DNA of 64,000 nt. Origin: Alternaria dauci (lineage: Eukaryota; Ascomycota; Dothideomycetes; Pleosporales; Pleosporaceae). The notes below the pieces were generated by a model. It was given only the letters and a program-made list of their open reading frames with translations. It did no database searches and was not told the origin of the DNA. Position numbers and translations under genes: made by a program. Below are positions 35,411 through 49,321 of this stretch, one piece after another; positions within the stretch are counted from its first letter, which is position 1, and each line of letters starts with the position of its first letter. Location: NCBI RefSeq assembly GCF_042100115.1, contig NC_091278.1, positions 372,001 through 436,000 of the forward strand. The letters run 5' to 3'.

Positions 35411-38400
35411 GGTTACGGTTTCTGGTTAAATGTTCATGATCAGTCGTTGTTCGTAAGAAAGAAGCGCGCATGAAATCAATCCTTCGCTCACATGTCAACG
35501 CGCGGAGCTTCTTTCACGCGACACGACGATGTTCAAACACGCCGCCTCGCTTGCCAACCGAACTGCATGCAGGGGCTTGGCTGGACTCTGCAAGTCTCAT
35601 ATTGCTTTAAAGGGAAGGTTTGCAGTTGTGTCTTCTGGAACTTTTAAAAATCGATCGCGACGGGCTAGCAGGTTAGTAGCCTACAGCGCGAAAAAAATGC
35701 TACTGTTTGACACGTCTAGCTACTGCTTACAGCTGGTGAAGTGTTCAATTGTCCTGGAGCTGTTCAGAACTCGAGACGGGAGGGACCCCAGTTCGCAAAG
35801 CCACACTCCATTTAACCTGCCAATCTTGGGTAGCGGAATCCTGCGCGATATGCATGTTTATGCAAATGGAAGATGACCGCGCAGAACAAGCATCGAGACC
35901 TCCAATGAACTGCCGCAATATTGTGTTGAAGTGTTGCTAATATCGACGAACCCTTTCCGCGGATAAAGGACTGTCGCGACGAGTGGTGCTGTTGCCCTTC
36001 CCGAGTGTTTGTTGGTTGTGCACAAGTGAGGTCCTATTTATGACAATTCCGTATCATGAAACTCTTGGGCTAAGTGGGGTCTAGAACGCCGAGTGCAATG
36101 AATACTTGGTCGCTGGTAAGAGCATTGGGTGGTGAGTAAGAGGAGTGACTACCGAATAGCTACTGATTCGGTGCGGTAGCTGTGCGCAGCATAGCCCTGA
36201 AAGATAGAGGGCCATTATTCAATCGCCGATGGTACGTACCTCAATACGTAGACCGCGAAGGTTTGTTGCGCAAGGCTATGTGGGACGATAAAGACTCGGG
36301 AGGGTCTCCTGAGTGAGGGGCTGGCCAGGTCTTGCGGCCCGAATAGCAAACCAACTCCACACGGCTTCCGAAATCTCACGTTCTAACTTCCGGCCATGAG
36401 TGGGCCAGCAACAAAGTTTGCGCAATCGTAGCGGCAGCGGGAGGATTTGTTCGATCTCCAGAAAGAATGGTATCCACCTGGTTAGGGGACCAAAAAAGCC
36501 TCAGGCCTCGGTATCCTGTAGTCGACAGCTGCCCCTGCGTTTGTTGCAACACCCTTTTTTCCGATCACCATCTTATCTACGTGTTGTTATTGGGTGGGGA
36601 CAATCTTCCGGCTCTCAATTCCAAGAAACTCGGCCAACCACCTTTTCGAGTTGATCGTGATAGCCTCATTGGCTGCTCGGTAAAGAAAGCCGACGTCGTT
36701 CCAAGTTCATCGGGGCCAGTACATCCGTCCTGGCCCCGAACCTTGAAGTCATGGGTAAATGCAGTTGACAGATGCTAGGGACCACGGGAGAATAACCATC
36801 TTGATTCTCCAAGATGCACTAGCATCGACACTATAGCTGTCACGGCCGAATCCTTTGGGATCTCATGGGCTTCGTGAATGCGATCCTGCACCCTTGGAAT
36901 GTTCCGCTTCACGATCCATGACAACATGGTTCATATATCGACGTCGCGTGTATAATGAGTATGCTAGGTGGTGGATCTTGCATTCTCAACTACCTTCTAG
37001 GGTACGGACGGTACGGACGGTACTTCCAAGCCTGTCATTGTTATTCCACCACCTCCATTCCACGCATATTGACAACTTTCACTTGCAACGCCGTCGTACG
37101 TCGCAACCATTCTGCGGCTCATATGATCGCCACTAGGCACATATCATGACCCTTGGCCATTAAGCAGCTTTTGCACGGCATATACTTTACACTCAAGATG
37201 ATATCGGCTGCTGCTTTGTGACCTCAGGATCGTCGAGGACGGCAAGCTTCATCCTAGTGATTACCCCATTACTCCATCTTGGGCGGCCATTGAAGCCGAA
37301 AGCCACACGCTGCTTAGGGAATGCTGACAACAACATCGTTGTTCCGTGTCAGCTGCAGGTCCGCTGAGAGACGTCAGCCAACAAGGCTGCATATGACCCT
37401 ATCCGGGCATCTAGTTCGCATGGACAATTAATCATGTTTCCTGCACCGACTAAACTAGAAATATTGATGGCTTGCGTCAACCACCACGCGCGTCGTCGCC
37501 TCGTGGTCTGGGGCGAGCTAGCCACGCTTACATCGGTGTGAGACTATTCCAAGGTTCGCAAACAACGGTGTAGGGCCTGACCTTTCCAAGGTTCCATGGC
37601 GCGAATCCGGGCGATGCGACCTGCAATCTGCCGTCTCCACAGGCATTATCTGGAAGAAAGAGATTCTATGCAGGTCACATATGCAGGCACCGTGTACGAG
37701 TAGGTGTTCGTGGCTTTGTGTTCGATCGCGAGTCGTGTAGGAACAGAGGTATTTTGGGTACGGGCTTTTTCCCATATCCGGACCCGGATCCGGGTGGAGG
37801 GTATACGCGGGATACCTTTCCAGGCCCGGCATATACCGTTGAAGTGAACCTAACTCATTAAGCGAGCAAGTAAAAGTAGATCGGAGAGGTTTCCAGGTGT
37901 GCTCGGAAATAATCAGAATCCCATCTACCTACAATGGGCGGCCGGGTGGCTCTAGACTCTGACCTCCATGGCACACTGACATGGCCCGGGGCTTACCCAG
38001 GCTTATCGCTGAGGTTGTTTGGGATCATGTGGGTGCAGGAAAGGATAAGGAAGACAGGGCTGAGTAACGGAGAAGGTGCCTGAGCCGCCCTCTAGAAGTT
38101 CCATCGTGCGTGGATAACATACGTATACCCTCCATCTATGACGTCGTAACGAACCACGCGGGTAAGGTGTCACGCCATGTGCGTAACGTCGTACTCGATT
38201 TCACGGCTTCGGCCCTATGCTGAACCATAAAGAAAGCAATATCGTTTCAAAGCCATGCAGTAGGACCCTCATCTTCCTGTTCGTCAATACAGACACTAGT
38301 GCCAGGTACCGACGGCGTGTTTTGCTCGAATCAGGCTATAACGCGACCTTTCCACCGGATCATTCGGGTCTTTAACGTTCATAACCCCCAACTCTGCCTG

Positions 38401-39847
38401 AACAGCGTGGGGGTTACATTGGAGACTGTCCACATAAAAAGGGCCGACTCGACGCCGCGAATTCCTGCTTTGCAGCTGTTGTTCCCGCAACGCTGGTGGT
38501 AACATTCGTCATTGTGCCGCTGGGGAAAGTGTGCCGGTCGCATCCGATACGCATTTGTGCCGGACAAACGTAACCGTAAGCGCTGCTCAAGCCGCACAGA
38601 AGAGATGTGCGACAGCACCCCACGTTTGCCGTGCTGTCAACCTGGTACCCTGGGACGATCTGCCTAACGGCTTGTCTCGCTCGTCCGTTCAGTTCCGCCG
38701 GCACAAATGAGGATGGCTTTCCAGACTGTCAGTCCCATGCTTTTGCATCGCATCTACAGGAGTTGATGATGATCGTCATCCGGCTATATGCACATGAACG
38801 TTCCGAGAAGTGGCTGCATGCTGAGCGTGCGAGTCAGGAATCCTTCAGCGCCGCCATGCGACGACTTTGTTCCAACGAAGCTGCGAAGGAAGCTCGCCAA
38901 AGCGTTTGATTGCTGGTAAGCGGATTGGAGGAAGAACGTCCCCGCAGCAAGTACAGCAGTCTAGATGCAGTGGCACGGGTGGTGCTTACTGTAAAGTCAC
39001 TGTGCACCAGCGCCGCACTATAGCTTCTCGCCTTATCACCGAGGTAGATCGTGATCGCCCGTTAAGCCATGCGTTCCCTGCGAAGCTGCGTTGAGAATTG
39101 AGTGAGTGGAGTGGATACCAGCGTGCAATTCTGTGCCGTGAAGCTACCTGCATATCTACGTGTCGTCATTGTAATGAGAAATAAGAGAATGCCGGCCAGC
39201 AATCGGACCTATTTCAACAAGTGCTGCAATGCCATGTGTACGAGTATGCCTCGCCATGCATGGGGTACGTGCATCGCGATCTGACATGCACCGCCCAAAG
39301 CCAAACGCCGCTCGGCTGAACCCAAAGGCTATGTACGAGATACAATATTGCAAACAAGAAAGAAATGCCCCAAGACAAGTCGAAGCCAAGCAAATACAAA
39401 GACAAGCAGTGCCATTTTTCCCGCATGGTAACACAATCCCGCCGTGTGTTATGGGGAACGTATCCATCCAATGCAACCTGATCGTAAGGGCCGTAGTGCA
39501 TCGTTGCCGGTCCGCGCCTTGTAAACCGCCCTCCGCCGACCCACCAAATATCATGACTCCTTGTTGCGCCCGTAGAAACACCGATTGAATAAGGAACCCT
39601 AAATGCCAAGTCTGAAGCTGGAGGTTCACGTCGCACTTCAGGCTCCAGGCTAACACTATGTCATCGCCTTGAGAGCCGTGCACGGAAAACCCATACGTCC
39701 CGCGCCGACCATGCCAGCAAAGTGGCAAGCGAGGTGACAACTTCTCTCCTGAAGTAATAAGCCGACGGCGATGCATGAAGATCTCGCGGACGTTGACAGT
39801 CCGAACGTCGTCGCCAATAAAAAAACTCTTCGCAGAATCCTCGGGAC
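35411..39847. other. Gene-free region, about 4.4 kb
   Basis: No open frame here has a recognisable domain, a convincing splice pattern or a signal peptide. Base composition is balanced, without the AT-richness expected of RIP-mutated transposons. Small oddities: a 9-nt unit repeated about 2.5 times at 37001-37023 (GGTACGGAC) and a perfect 12-bp palindrome CCCGGATCCGGG at 37783-37794. It may hold long upstream or 3' regulatory sequence or non-coding RNA; nothing shows this directly. Confidence 0.5.
37001..37023. repeat. Short tandem repeat, 9-nt unit
   Basis: The unit GGTACGGAC occurs twice in full and a third time in part. No function can be inferred. Confidence 0.7.
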
Positions 39848-41674
39848 TCACGTAGCGAGGAAATCCCACCCACGAGCATGGATAATTTTCTCCCAATCCC
39901 ATGAGTCCTTGTCCCCCTTGTCCATCCTGGCCCAAACTTCGTCGACGACCTCTTTCGCAAAACCGATATTGCCTAGGCCGGTACAGGCAATCAGGCCGGT
40001 GAACGCCCTGTCGACCTCCACACGCTGCTCCTCTTCGAATGCAGCGCATCCAATGAGAAACAGTGGAAGCAGAACGTTGCTTTGTACCCAGCCTTCTGCC
40101 GGTAGGTCGTTGATGTAGCGGATGCCGTCGTCGACAGCACTCTTGATGAATGGATGTGGCTTCGAGTCTTTGGTCGTGCGATAGAGATAAACCCATGTTG
40201 CTTGACGATAGAGCATAGAAATGGTGTAGCGTGGGGATCCAGGTGTATGGGGGCATACCCATCCGCGAAGACCAGTGTCGATGGCGTGGGCGGCAAGCAA
40301 CGCCTCGTAGTCCATGACCGGCTCCTGCTTTTCATCAATGCGACTGCGTATCTTGCGTCGCAGGTTGCTGATCTTGGAGATGAAACCAAAGAGTCCATCA
40401 GATACGCCGATCAAGCCCGCAGTCTCCGGACTGATCTTGAAGGGGAGATTAAAGTCGTCCATCATGGGGACCTCGGTGCCGTCAAGGGACGTAATCTGAC
40501 TTGCAATCCAATGGTAGTAGAAGAACTCGTCGAAAAGGGTCTGGAATTCTGGGTTTGAAGACTTCTGGGTCATCGCGATTTGTTTTGCGGCAATCATATG
40601 CATCCGGTACTCGCCGGAGGTGTTACCATCGCAGATGGAATGTAGAAGATGTAGTAGTATCTGGGCAACGTTAGAGTCCTCGTAAACCATGACACCACCT
40701 TCGCCGGCCTTTTGCCGTTCGATATCATGCTTCAGCAGCTGCAAAGCCTTGCCGCGGTGAAAGACCTGTCTGTCCTCGTACTCCTGTAACGGGTTGACAG
40801 AATACATGTGAGAAGCCGACAGACACAGCACTGAGTGCATAAGGCCTTCGTGTTGAAGAGCCATTGGCAGCAGGATCTTGGTGAAGGGGTTCGATGACTT
40901 GTCACCGTGTAGGGTCAAGACAGCACTCGCTCTGCTGGAGAAATGCTGCAAGAGTTGGCGGTCAAGATCGTTCTCAACACCTTCCATGAGAGGCGGAAGG
41001 TCGAACTTGACATCCTGACTTCGCTTCCGAGCTGTTTGGATGTTAGATTGGCCTACTTCGAAAAAGAAGGCAAGCCATCCCCAGATGCAAGATCACATAC
41101 CTTCTGCTGCTCGTTCCTTTCCACTCTTCCAAATTTCAACGGGCTTGTAGCCTTCACAATGGATGTTGTTCTTCTGACATGACAAACCTGGGCAAGATTA
41201 GCAACAGTTGGATGACTGCGGCTCAAGGGTGCAGTTACAGAATGGCTTGGTCTCGTCACACTTCTTCTTCCTTTTCCGACATGTTGTGCACCCGGTCTTG
41301 GATCTGGCTTTGGCTTGCTTAGCAAGAGTGGTGGGCGAGCGAGGAGGGTGTATCCTGGGCCGACCACGCGCGCGGCGTATCCGTACGGGTTCGGTTGGGG
41401 ATATGGGTGTGTCTTCCGGAGATGCCTCTTCCTTGACATCGGCTAGTTGAAGCTCCGTCTCCTCCACCTTGGGCACTACTTCAAGGGAACCCGTCCGAGC
41501 CTCTGTCCGCTCGTCTGATTGTGACTCTGAAGGGCTGAATATGGTGGAATCGAAGTTGGGCGTGGTAAATGGGGAGTCGCTAGCGGACGACATGGAGGGC
41601 TGGGGCGATGAGCTGGTGCTCAAGCGGTTATGGGCGCCTGGCGGCGAAGGGCCGACGGAAACGGTCGAGATCAT
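39848..41674 (-). CDS. Zn2Cys6 transcription factor with Fungal_trans_2 domain
   Basis: Exons 41674-41239, 41187-41101 and 41031-39848 with introns of 51 and 69 bp give about 568 residues. The frame is open further upstream to 41803, but that codon is GTG and a stop precedes it, so the first ATG, at 41674, is used. A Ser/Pro-rich N-terminus is followed by an AT-hook-like RARGRPRIHPP. The zinc cluster is C129, C132, C139, C146, C149 and C156 (GCTTCRKRKKKCDETKPFC, then LSCQKNNIHC). The first intron splits Cys146, so the finger exists only after splicing. The rest matches the Fungal_trans_2 regulatory domain (LQHFSSRASAVLTLHG, MHSVLCLSASHMYSV). It is a nuclear DNA-binding regulator, with targets unknown. 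It stands alone between two long gene-free stretches. Confidence 0.92.
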
Positions 41675-44600
41675 TCGAGCCAGAGTTTGGGGCGTTGGTG
41701 GACTAGTAGTGGGAAGAGGCGCGCATTGGATGTCCAGTCCGTACTGCGCGTCGATGGTAACACGAAAGAGCGATGTTCCTCTAGATGCGTCTGAGCCCGG
41801 CACGATCTAATGCAACAAGTGGCAACTAGGGTCGGTTTATCTTGGAATGCTGCCGGCCAATGCTAAGCAGAAGGGTACAAGTGGTACAAGAACGCGGCAG
41901 CTGTTCCCATGAAAGTTGAGCAGAGTGTCGCAGAAAGGTCCAAGCGGTCCGCTCCTGATGCCTCGAGCGATCGCACGGTAGGTTGCGTGAGAGCGGGGGA
42001 ATGCGTCTTTAGCGAGTCGTGGGCGTCCGCAGAGCGTCCAATAGAATCTGGGTGGAACTAACGGCAAAACTGCGTCGTTCCGAGATGAACGGCTGAGCTG
42101 AACACAGACCCGGTGCTGGCAGGGGTGAACGAAAACCAGCTGGGTTGGCTGCCAACGGTGGTAAGCGGTCCAAGTCGACGTCGGGCACACAAAGGGGAGG
42201 ATGTGAGCAGCGTGAGCGTGCAGAGAAGGGACGGTCGGATATATGAGGAGGCGTGCTTGAACTGGTGTGATATATGTCGACTAGGTAGGTGTTAAAGTGC
42301 AGCCTGCGTAGCTTCGAACCAGGTTGCCGAGCAAGGTAGAGGCGACAGGATATAGTGTGTTAAAGTAGCGTCGCAGCAACGACACCAATTCGCGTCTAAT
42401 ACTGGTAATGGAGGATAATCCTAGGACGAGTCCACTGGTCCCGCTGTAACCATCGCACTGGGCCGCCGTCGCCTTAATACAGTGAGTAGGCCGACGCTCG
42501 CAGTGAAGCACCGGGCACGCAAAGGACAGTGTTGACGACAAGCCAAAACGTAGCGAGCACTGCACTTGGCTTTGCCATCAGTCGCCGGCGTGAGCGCTAA
42601 GTCTCCCGGAGGCTGTAAACCTCGTGAAGCATTGAAACGTGATGCTCCTAGTGTATGTATCGAATGGTGCATGAATCGCTTTTCGAGCGGCTTCATATCT
42701 TGGTTCGCACGCCTAGCCACTCCTCAGATCCCGTTGGCTGCACCACCTATAGCTCAAAGTGGGCGGCCCAGGATTAGCACCACGTCTGGGTTGGGCGTCG
42801 CAAAAAGTCTTTACGATGCATCGCACTCGTCTGATTGATCAGCCACCTGCGGGCAAAAGCAATTCGCCATGTACATCATCTTCTCCATGTGCTGCTTATT
42901 GTTATCACACAAACGCCATCAATTCACGGCCGCGCGCCCAAACAGTTAGTCAATACGCGATACTTGCGGCGCCCCTAGCCGACAATCAGCCCCACGCTAG
43001 GATTCCCAGCCCATCGTGCAACATCTCCGCGATGTCTTGTGTGTGTGACCTGACGACACTATGTCTCCACGGTTTACGATCCGGTCGAATCGGACCTTAT
43101 TCTCTAGTGGTAGAGAGTTATCGAGAGCAACAGGCAAGGCCACCTTGACATGCTGACAGCCCGACCAGGCCCTATTGAGTATTTCCAGCATCAAGCCACA
43201 CCGGGCAAGTCAGGGATTGTGAGGCCTGAAGATCCTCAAAATCATGACAGCAGCGTCTGGTAGGTCCAGCGAATAACGGCCGGTCAAAGTTTATTTGAGA
43301 TGTCATAAGCTCCCATGCACCCTCCCCACAATCGCTACGCCTATCAGCAGGTAGCAGTCCAAGCATTGCGGCATGCTCTAATTGGCGTAGGCGTTTCTGG
43401 CGAAAAGCAAACATGTTCGTCCAAAGCAAGGGCTTTCGCTTTGTAGATTTTGGTGCTTTTGATATTGTAGTATCGCGCAGTGGACTTTCCCTGCGTGCTG
43501 AGGATCTGGTTACTTTGCGGCCGGAGCGGGACGACGGGCACACAGGCACGCTCCCAAAGTTGGCTCCGAGCGGGTTTCCGCAGTACCCTGACCTTCGGTC
43601 CTAGCCGAACGCTTTGACAGACGACTAGAGTGCAAGACCCAACAACAGCCCGCCTCTCCTTGCTTTAAAATGCTGTTGAGTGTGCTTCGTCTACATGATT
43701 CCTTGAGGCTTGAGGAAATGTGGACAGGAGTTGGGCAGCACTCTACAGCGCTCGTTCACGGCTCACACAAGTATTGTGGTTCACAGCCGGCAGATGCCTG
43801 TGAATCAAGCTGTCAAGGCCATTTATTCAGCATGATTCGGTGGAAAGTATCATGTCTCGGGCCCGCCGTCTCGTCGCGATGTGGAGCCTAGTTTCTACTC
43901 TTGATCATACGGGCTCCAATTTGGAATCAGTCCTTCCCAAAGTTAATGCCCATGCTGACCAGTGTGATGACGCACCCACACTCAATGTGTAGTATTGTGA
44001 CCACCTCGAGGGACCAGATGAAGATGGGTCAGATCGTTGTCCCTGCGTTGTGATAGCGGCGCTCTGATGGCTGACGGCCATTAGCCCGTTCTTGCGTATT
44101 GAAAACCCGGACGCATGCAGCCGAAGAGGACAGGCGAATGACTTGCATTATTAGCGGCGTGCTTTAGCTGCGGGGTCACTTCCCGTCCCATTCGTCAGCG
44201 ACACAGACAACAGTTGCATGTGGCTGCATGTGCAGCAAGTGTCAAGCTATGCTCAAAATACGTCTGGTCTGGAGCAGGGCGATTCGCGATACTAGCATCC
44301 AGGAGTCTGTGAACGGCGTGCGAGAGAACGAACGATGGTCCTATTTGGCACCCGTCATGACGTCTTCGTCGGGACCCGCGTGAGTATATATCATCAGGAG
44401 ATGATCGGATGCGGGTGTGCCCTGGGAGCCACCCGTATCCACTGGAATCAAGCTGGGATGAAGTTTGTTGAATGCGCAGTGCGACTTCTGCATATTTGTG
44501 GCGGGTTGGACATTGCGCATGCCGGTCTCGTTCCGAAGTTCCGCCTGTGATGCTAGCAGGACTTTGTTCGCAGCCTTGTACCCAGGCTCCGAGGCTGGTA

Positions 44601-45351
44601 TTCTCGATGGTGTGATGGCTCCATGGGGTGAGTGCCTCAACAGCGCCTTCGCAGATCTCCTATCTCACCCAGGCACTTGCCTTTTTCCCTTGCCATGACA
44701 AAAGCATGACTCTGTAGGTCTTCCAGCGGATGCATATGCGGGCGGGTGATCGACTAATTTCGAATGTGCGGAACTGTCTGTAGCCGCTGCCTGCGAACAC
44801 GTATGCGGCGGGGCCTGCTTGACACTTCCAAGGTTGATATGCAGTACAGGTTGCATACCATAGGCGCAGGCTAGCGAGTCACACCAACACCAAACCAGTG
44901 GGCGGAAACGACGTGGGCATGGAAATGCTTCTAGTGACATATAGTGTTGCGAGAAGCTTGGTGGAATGTTTCGGACTTGAAAGCTGAGTTCCGTAGCTAC
45001 AGATATCATACAGTACTATCATACCCTAGTATCGTTTCTTCAACACCAGCAGCATGTATCGAAGCGAGCACTGAAATCGGCCACGAGGTAGTAGGTGTTT
45101 TGTGCTGGACCCTGGAATCATGAGGCTCACAGTGGCAGTGAGACTGCGGTCACGTGGATTGGCAAGAGGCGCGCGGATTATCGGTTTCGCCAGCTCCGAC
45201 GCCGCCGCGCTTTGACGCGTTCCGTGTCTCGCTGGTCCAGCATCTATCAAAGCAACATCACGACTTGACTATTCCATCCAGCGCGTGTCCACTCCACTAT
45301 GCACTTGGAGCCTGAGAATCGCCTGCATCATACTGAATAGCGACCACTACC
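41675..45351. other. Gene-free region, about 3.7 kb
   Basis: This lies between the divergently oriented Zn2Cys6 gene and CFT2. Open frames are short, on all frames, and show no domain or signal peptide. I saw no tRNA, repeat or transposon motif. Part must be the two promoters. The remainder is unexplained. Confidence 0.5.
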
Positions 45352-48300
45352 ATGTTCAACTTCACTCCTCTGCTAGGCGCGCAGAGCTCCTCGCCAGCGT
45401 CGCAGTCACTGTTAGAATTCGATGGGGGCATACAAATCTTGATCGATGTTGGCTGGGACGAGGACTTCAGCGTAGAGAAACTCAAGGAGATTGAGAGGTA
45501 GGTGCATAATCTGGCCGCGATTGCGATGTGGATGCCAGATGGAGTGTGGGCTGTCGGTGCATGCGACACAGGCCCGGGAAACACTGGCAGCAGCAGGTAG
45601 CAAAGTCGCTAGGTAGCAATACACGATACGTACACGACGACTAATTCACACGCTGCAGACATGTCCCCACCCTGTCCTTCATTCTGCTTACTCACGCAAC
45701 CACTGCGCATCTCGGCGCCTACGTACACTGCTGCAAGAACTTTCCTCTATTCACGCGCATACCCGTCTACGCGACAAACCCCGTCATATCTCTCGGCCGG
45801 ACGCTGCTCCAAGATCTGTACGAATCCACGCCGCTTGCATCGTCGATTATCCCCACCGAGGCTCTCAGCGAGTCCGCCTACTCCTTCTCCTCGGCACTCA
45901 AGGGCGGCAAGAATCCCAACATCCTCCTCCAAGCGCCTACATCGCAAGAGATTGCCGACTACTTTGCCCGCATCAACCCGCTCCGATACTCGCAACCGCA
46001 TCAGCCTATCCCTTCGCCGCACTCGCCCCCACTTAATGGTCTCACCATTACCGCATACAGCGCCGGGCACACTCTGGGAGGTTCAATATGGCACATACAG
46101 CATGGCATGGAGTCGGTCGTCTATGCCGTTGACTGGAATCAGGCTAGGGAACATGTTCTTTCAGGAGCTGCGTGGTTGGGAGGACCCGGCACCGGTGGCG
46201 CTGAAGTCTTGGAACAGTTGCGTCGTCCAACTGCCTTGATCTGCAGCAGCAAGAACACCAGCATGGTAAAGGTGGCTAGGCCGCCTAGCAAGCGAGATGA
46301 AGCCCTTCTCGAGATGATTCAAGATACCGTGGCCAAGGGCGGAACCGTCCTGATTCCATCAGACTCAAGCGCGCGTATACTTGAACTGGCATATCTCCTC
46401 GAAGAGACCTGGGAGCGCGAGACAACAAACGTCGAGGGTGGCGGTTCACTACGAAGCGCAAAGGTCTATCTTGCAAGTCGGACAGGTGGTGCAACAATGC
46501 GCTATGTGAGGAGTATGTTGGAATGGATGGAGGAGGGCATCGTGAAGGAGTTTGAAGCGAGTGCTGCCGACCAAGACCGAAGGAACAAAAACGGGAAAGA
46601 AGAAGACCGGGCCAGAGTCCCGTTCGACTTTAAACACATAACGTTGGTTGAGCGCAAGACACGTGTAGCTCGCATGCTGGGTGCAACTGGGCCACGAGTG
46701 ATACTAGCAAGCGATGCGACGCTCGAGTGGGGGTTCTCGAAAGATGCTCTTCGAAGCCTGGCATCTGACGAGAAGAACTTGGTCATACTAACAGAAAGAG
46801 CTGGTCAGCTGGGCGCACAAAAGAAGGGTCTCGGTCGATACCTCTGGGAGTTGTGGAACCAGCGCAATGCATCGCCGGGACAGGATGCTCCATCTATTAG
46901 TGTGATAGACGCCGCAGGTGATCAAGCACCATTCAATACTGTACGGACAGTCGCACTCGAAGGCGATGAAGTCCCACTATACCAGCAGTTCCTCGCCGGC
47001 CAGAGACAACGGCAGACCACCATGGGCGGCGATAATGCAGCGATGCTCGAAACGTCCGCTGACATCGTTGACGATCGATCTTCCACCGAGTCTGAGAGTT
47101 CAGAAGGCTCCGGTGACGGATATCGGGGAAAAGCGCTCAATGCCACCGTTGCCCTTCAACACGCACGGAACAAACTTGGTATGACAGACGCTGAATTAGG
47201 CGTCAATGTACTCATACGCCGGAAGAATGTTTACGACTACGAAGTGCAAGGAAAGAAAGGAAAGGAGAAGATGTTTCCGTTCCAGGCCAAGAAGCGTCGC
47301 GCGGACGACTTTGGTGATCTCATTCGCCCCGAAGATTTTGCGCGTGCTGAAGAGGAGGACAACACTGCCGGAGAAGCTCTTCATGGTGAAGGGACAAAGA
47401 AGGAGAATGCTGTTGGCCAGAAGAGAAGATGGGATGATCTATTAAACAGCACCGACGCCAACAAAGCCAACGCCAATCAAAAGCGTCGAAAAGACAAGGA
47501 GGTTCGAGAAGGCGAGGATGCGGAATCGGACAGCGAACCAGAAGACGAGCCAGACAAGGTGGAGGGACCATCGAAAGTCATCATCGAGTCGGAGACCCTG
47601 GAGATCCGGTGTCGGATTGCCTTTGTCGACTTCTCGGGTCTGCACGATCGCCGCACGATCCAGCAGCTTATTCCGCTTATCAAACCTCGCAAGCTGATCC
47701 TCGTGGGCGGCGAGGAAGGCGAGACTCTCGAGCTCGCAGAAATCAGTCGAATAGCGCTGAATGCGAACACCGATTCTGCCAACGCCATCGATGTCTTCAC
47801 ACCCGCCGTCGGCACTATGATCGACGCCAGTGTTGATACAAATGCCTGGAGCGTCAAGCTCAGCCGCAGCATGGTACGCAACCTGCGCTGGCAGAATGTT
47901 CGTGGCATGGGCGTTGTGGCTATCACTGGCCGTCTCGCAGCTGCAAGCCTTGAGCCCAAGGTCGAGGAAGAAGCGGACACGCCAGCGAAGAAGAAGGCTC
48001 GACTCGACGCTCCCGCCATCCCCGTGTCTAGCGACAAGAACGATGAGACGCCCGTTCTCGACGTCGTTCCTACCAATATGGCTACCGCTGTCCGATCCGT
48101 TGCGCAACCCTTCCATGTTGGTGATCTTCGTCTTGCCGATCTGAGGAAGCTCATGAATGCCAACGGCATGCAAGCGGAGTTTAGGGGCGAAGGTGTACTA
48201 GTTATCAACGGTACGGTGGCTGTGAGGAAGACGGCTACTGGTCAGATTGAGATTGACGGAGGAGCGTATGGTAATTTGGACCCAAGGAACAATGATGCTG

Positions 48301-48362
48301 CAACGTTCTCGAGGGTCAGGCGACAGATCTATGAGGGTCTGGCTGTAGTTGCGGGAGGCTAA
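45352..48362 (+). CDS. CFT2: Cleavage and polyadenylation factor subunit 2 (CPSF100)
   Basis: Exons 45352-45497 and 45659-48362 join as KLKEIER-HVPTLSFILL to give about 949 residues. The 161-bp intron is long for this window. The N-terminus MFNFTPLLGAQSSSPASQS and DGGIQILIDVGWDE are typical of Cft2. The metallo-beta-lactamase domain lacks the catalytic HxHxDH: the corresponding site reads LTHATTAHLGAY, so it is a pseudo-nuclease as in other CPSF100 proteins. A beta-CASP domain follows (AVDWNQAREHVLSGA, ALICSSKNT). An acidic, lysine-rich linker near residues 590-660 (EDAESDSEPEDEPDKVEG) precedes the C-terminal RMMBL-like region RCRIAFVDFSGLHDRR. The protein acts in the nucleus in pre-mRNA 3' processing, paired with the CPSF73/Ysh1 nuclease. 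Confidence 0.93.
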
Positions 48363-49321
48363 ACATTCAGGGATGCGACTTGAGTATTATACTGTGCGTT
48401 TATTTTTACTTTACATTCCTCCACTGCTGAAAGACGGAGGTGAAGCAAAGTTTATGGACGAACACAGTATACATTGCGACAGTAAAGATGACCTTAGGAC
48501 ACGCGATGGCTTCATGCATATCACTCCCAAGCGATTGAACTGGTCTGTGGGCAATTCTTATCTAATCTGTTACATGTTATTGTGCTGGTCTAACTATGTG
48601 TAGATGCAGGCGCATCAATACAACAACACACAAGATCTCTTAGGCTGGGTGGATGGGAATTCCTTCACCGGTAAATCGACTTCCACTCTGGAGCAAGGTC
48701 TCGCGCAAATGGTCTTGGCATAAAGAATGAATACCGTGGTATAAGGCATAAGTTCTCTATACGCCTAGCCAATAACGGTCCATTGTTTTGTGAGTCTTTT
48801 AGTCCGGTGAATACATCTCATCTCAGTTGAGTGTGCACTTCTGATTGGTGGAGAAATGCCGAAGACGATTCGGCGTCTCCAGATACAATACTCCTGCCTG
48901 ATACCATAGTTAGCCCCGGAGTTCTCTCCTGGCAAGCTCGTTCGCCATGCTACTCCATGGCTACACTGTGTCATGTTCGAACAGTTGTCTCAGAGAGAAG
49001 CCTGAGTTGTCGTAGCTGGTAAATCGGCGATCTTCACACTTCTGGTCCACCGATCAGGGTCAAATTCTGGGCCCTGAGCTTACCACCTTCTCGATCATCA
49101 AGAAAATGTGCCGGATCTTGTACCTCCATGTACCGGTAGAAGCTAGAGAAGACCCCGGGATGGCCACAAAAAGAGGGGCACGCGAAGTATACAACTGCGA
49201 CGCAATGACACGATGCCCGAACCCAGCCCTTATACATTTCTGAGAGCCTGGAGCCGTTTTTCTCCACTAAATTTGCCGGCCTACTGTAACGCGCACAAAG
49301 CCAAAATCGGTCACGCTCACG
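48363..49321. other. Intergenic, no supported gene
   Basis: About 960 bp downstream of CFT2 and upstream of the methyltransferase gene. Only short frames without domains are present. GGCCTACTGTAACGCG at 49277-49292 resembles 12-13 bases of the hairpin-element arm, too little to call. Confidence 0.45.

Noticed and set aside
37783..37794. Perfect 12-bp palindrome CCCGGATCCGGG
   Set aside because: Single occurrence with no context; a palindrome of this size is expected occasionally in 64 kb.
39156..40262. 368-residue minus-strand frame
   Set aside because: Overlaps the last exon of the Zn2Cys6 gene in another frame and runs into gene-free sequence; no domain.
41675..41803. Upstream extension of the Zn2Cys6 protein by 43 residues
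   Set aside because: The extension would start at a GTG preceded by a stop codon; the first ATG is at 41674.
47442..48208. Two 243-residue minus-strand frames
   Set aside because: Antisense to the CFT2 coding exon; shadows without motifs.
49277..49292. Possible element-arm fragment upstream of the methyltransferase gene
   Set aside because: Only 12-13 matching bases; likely chance.
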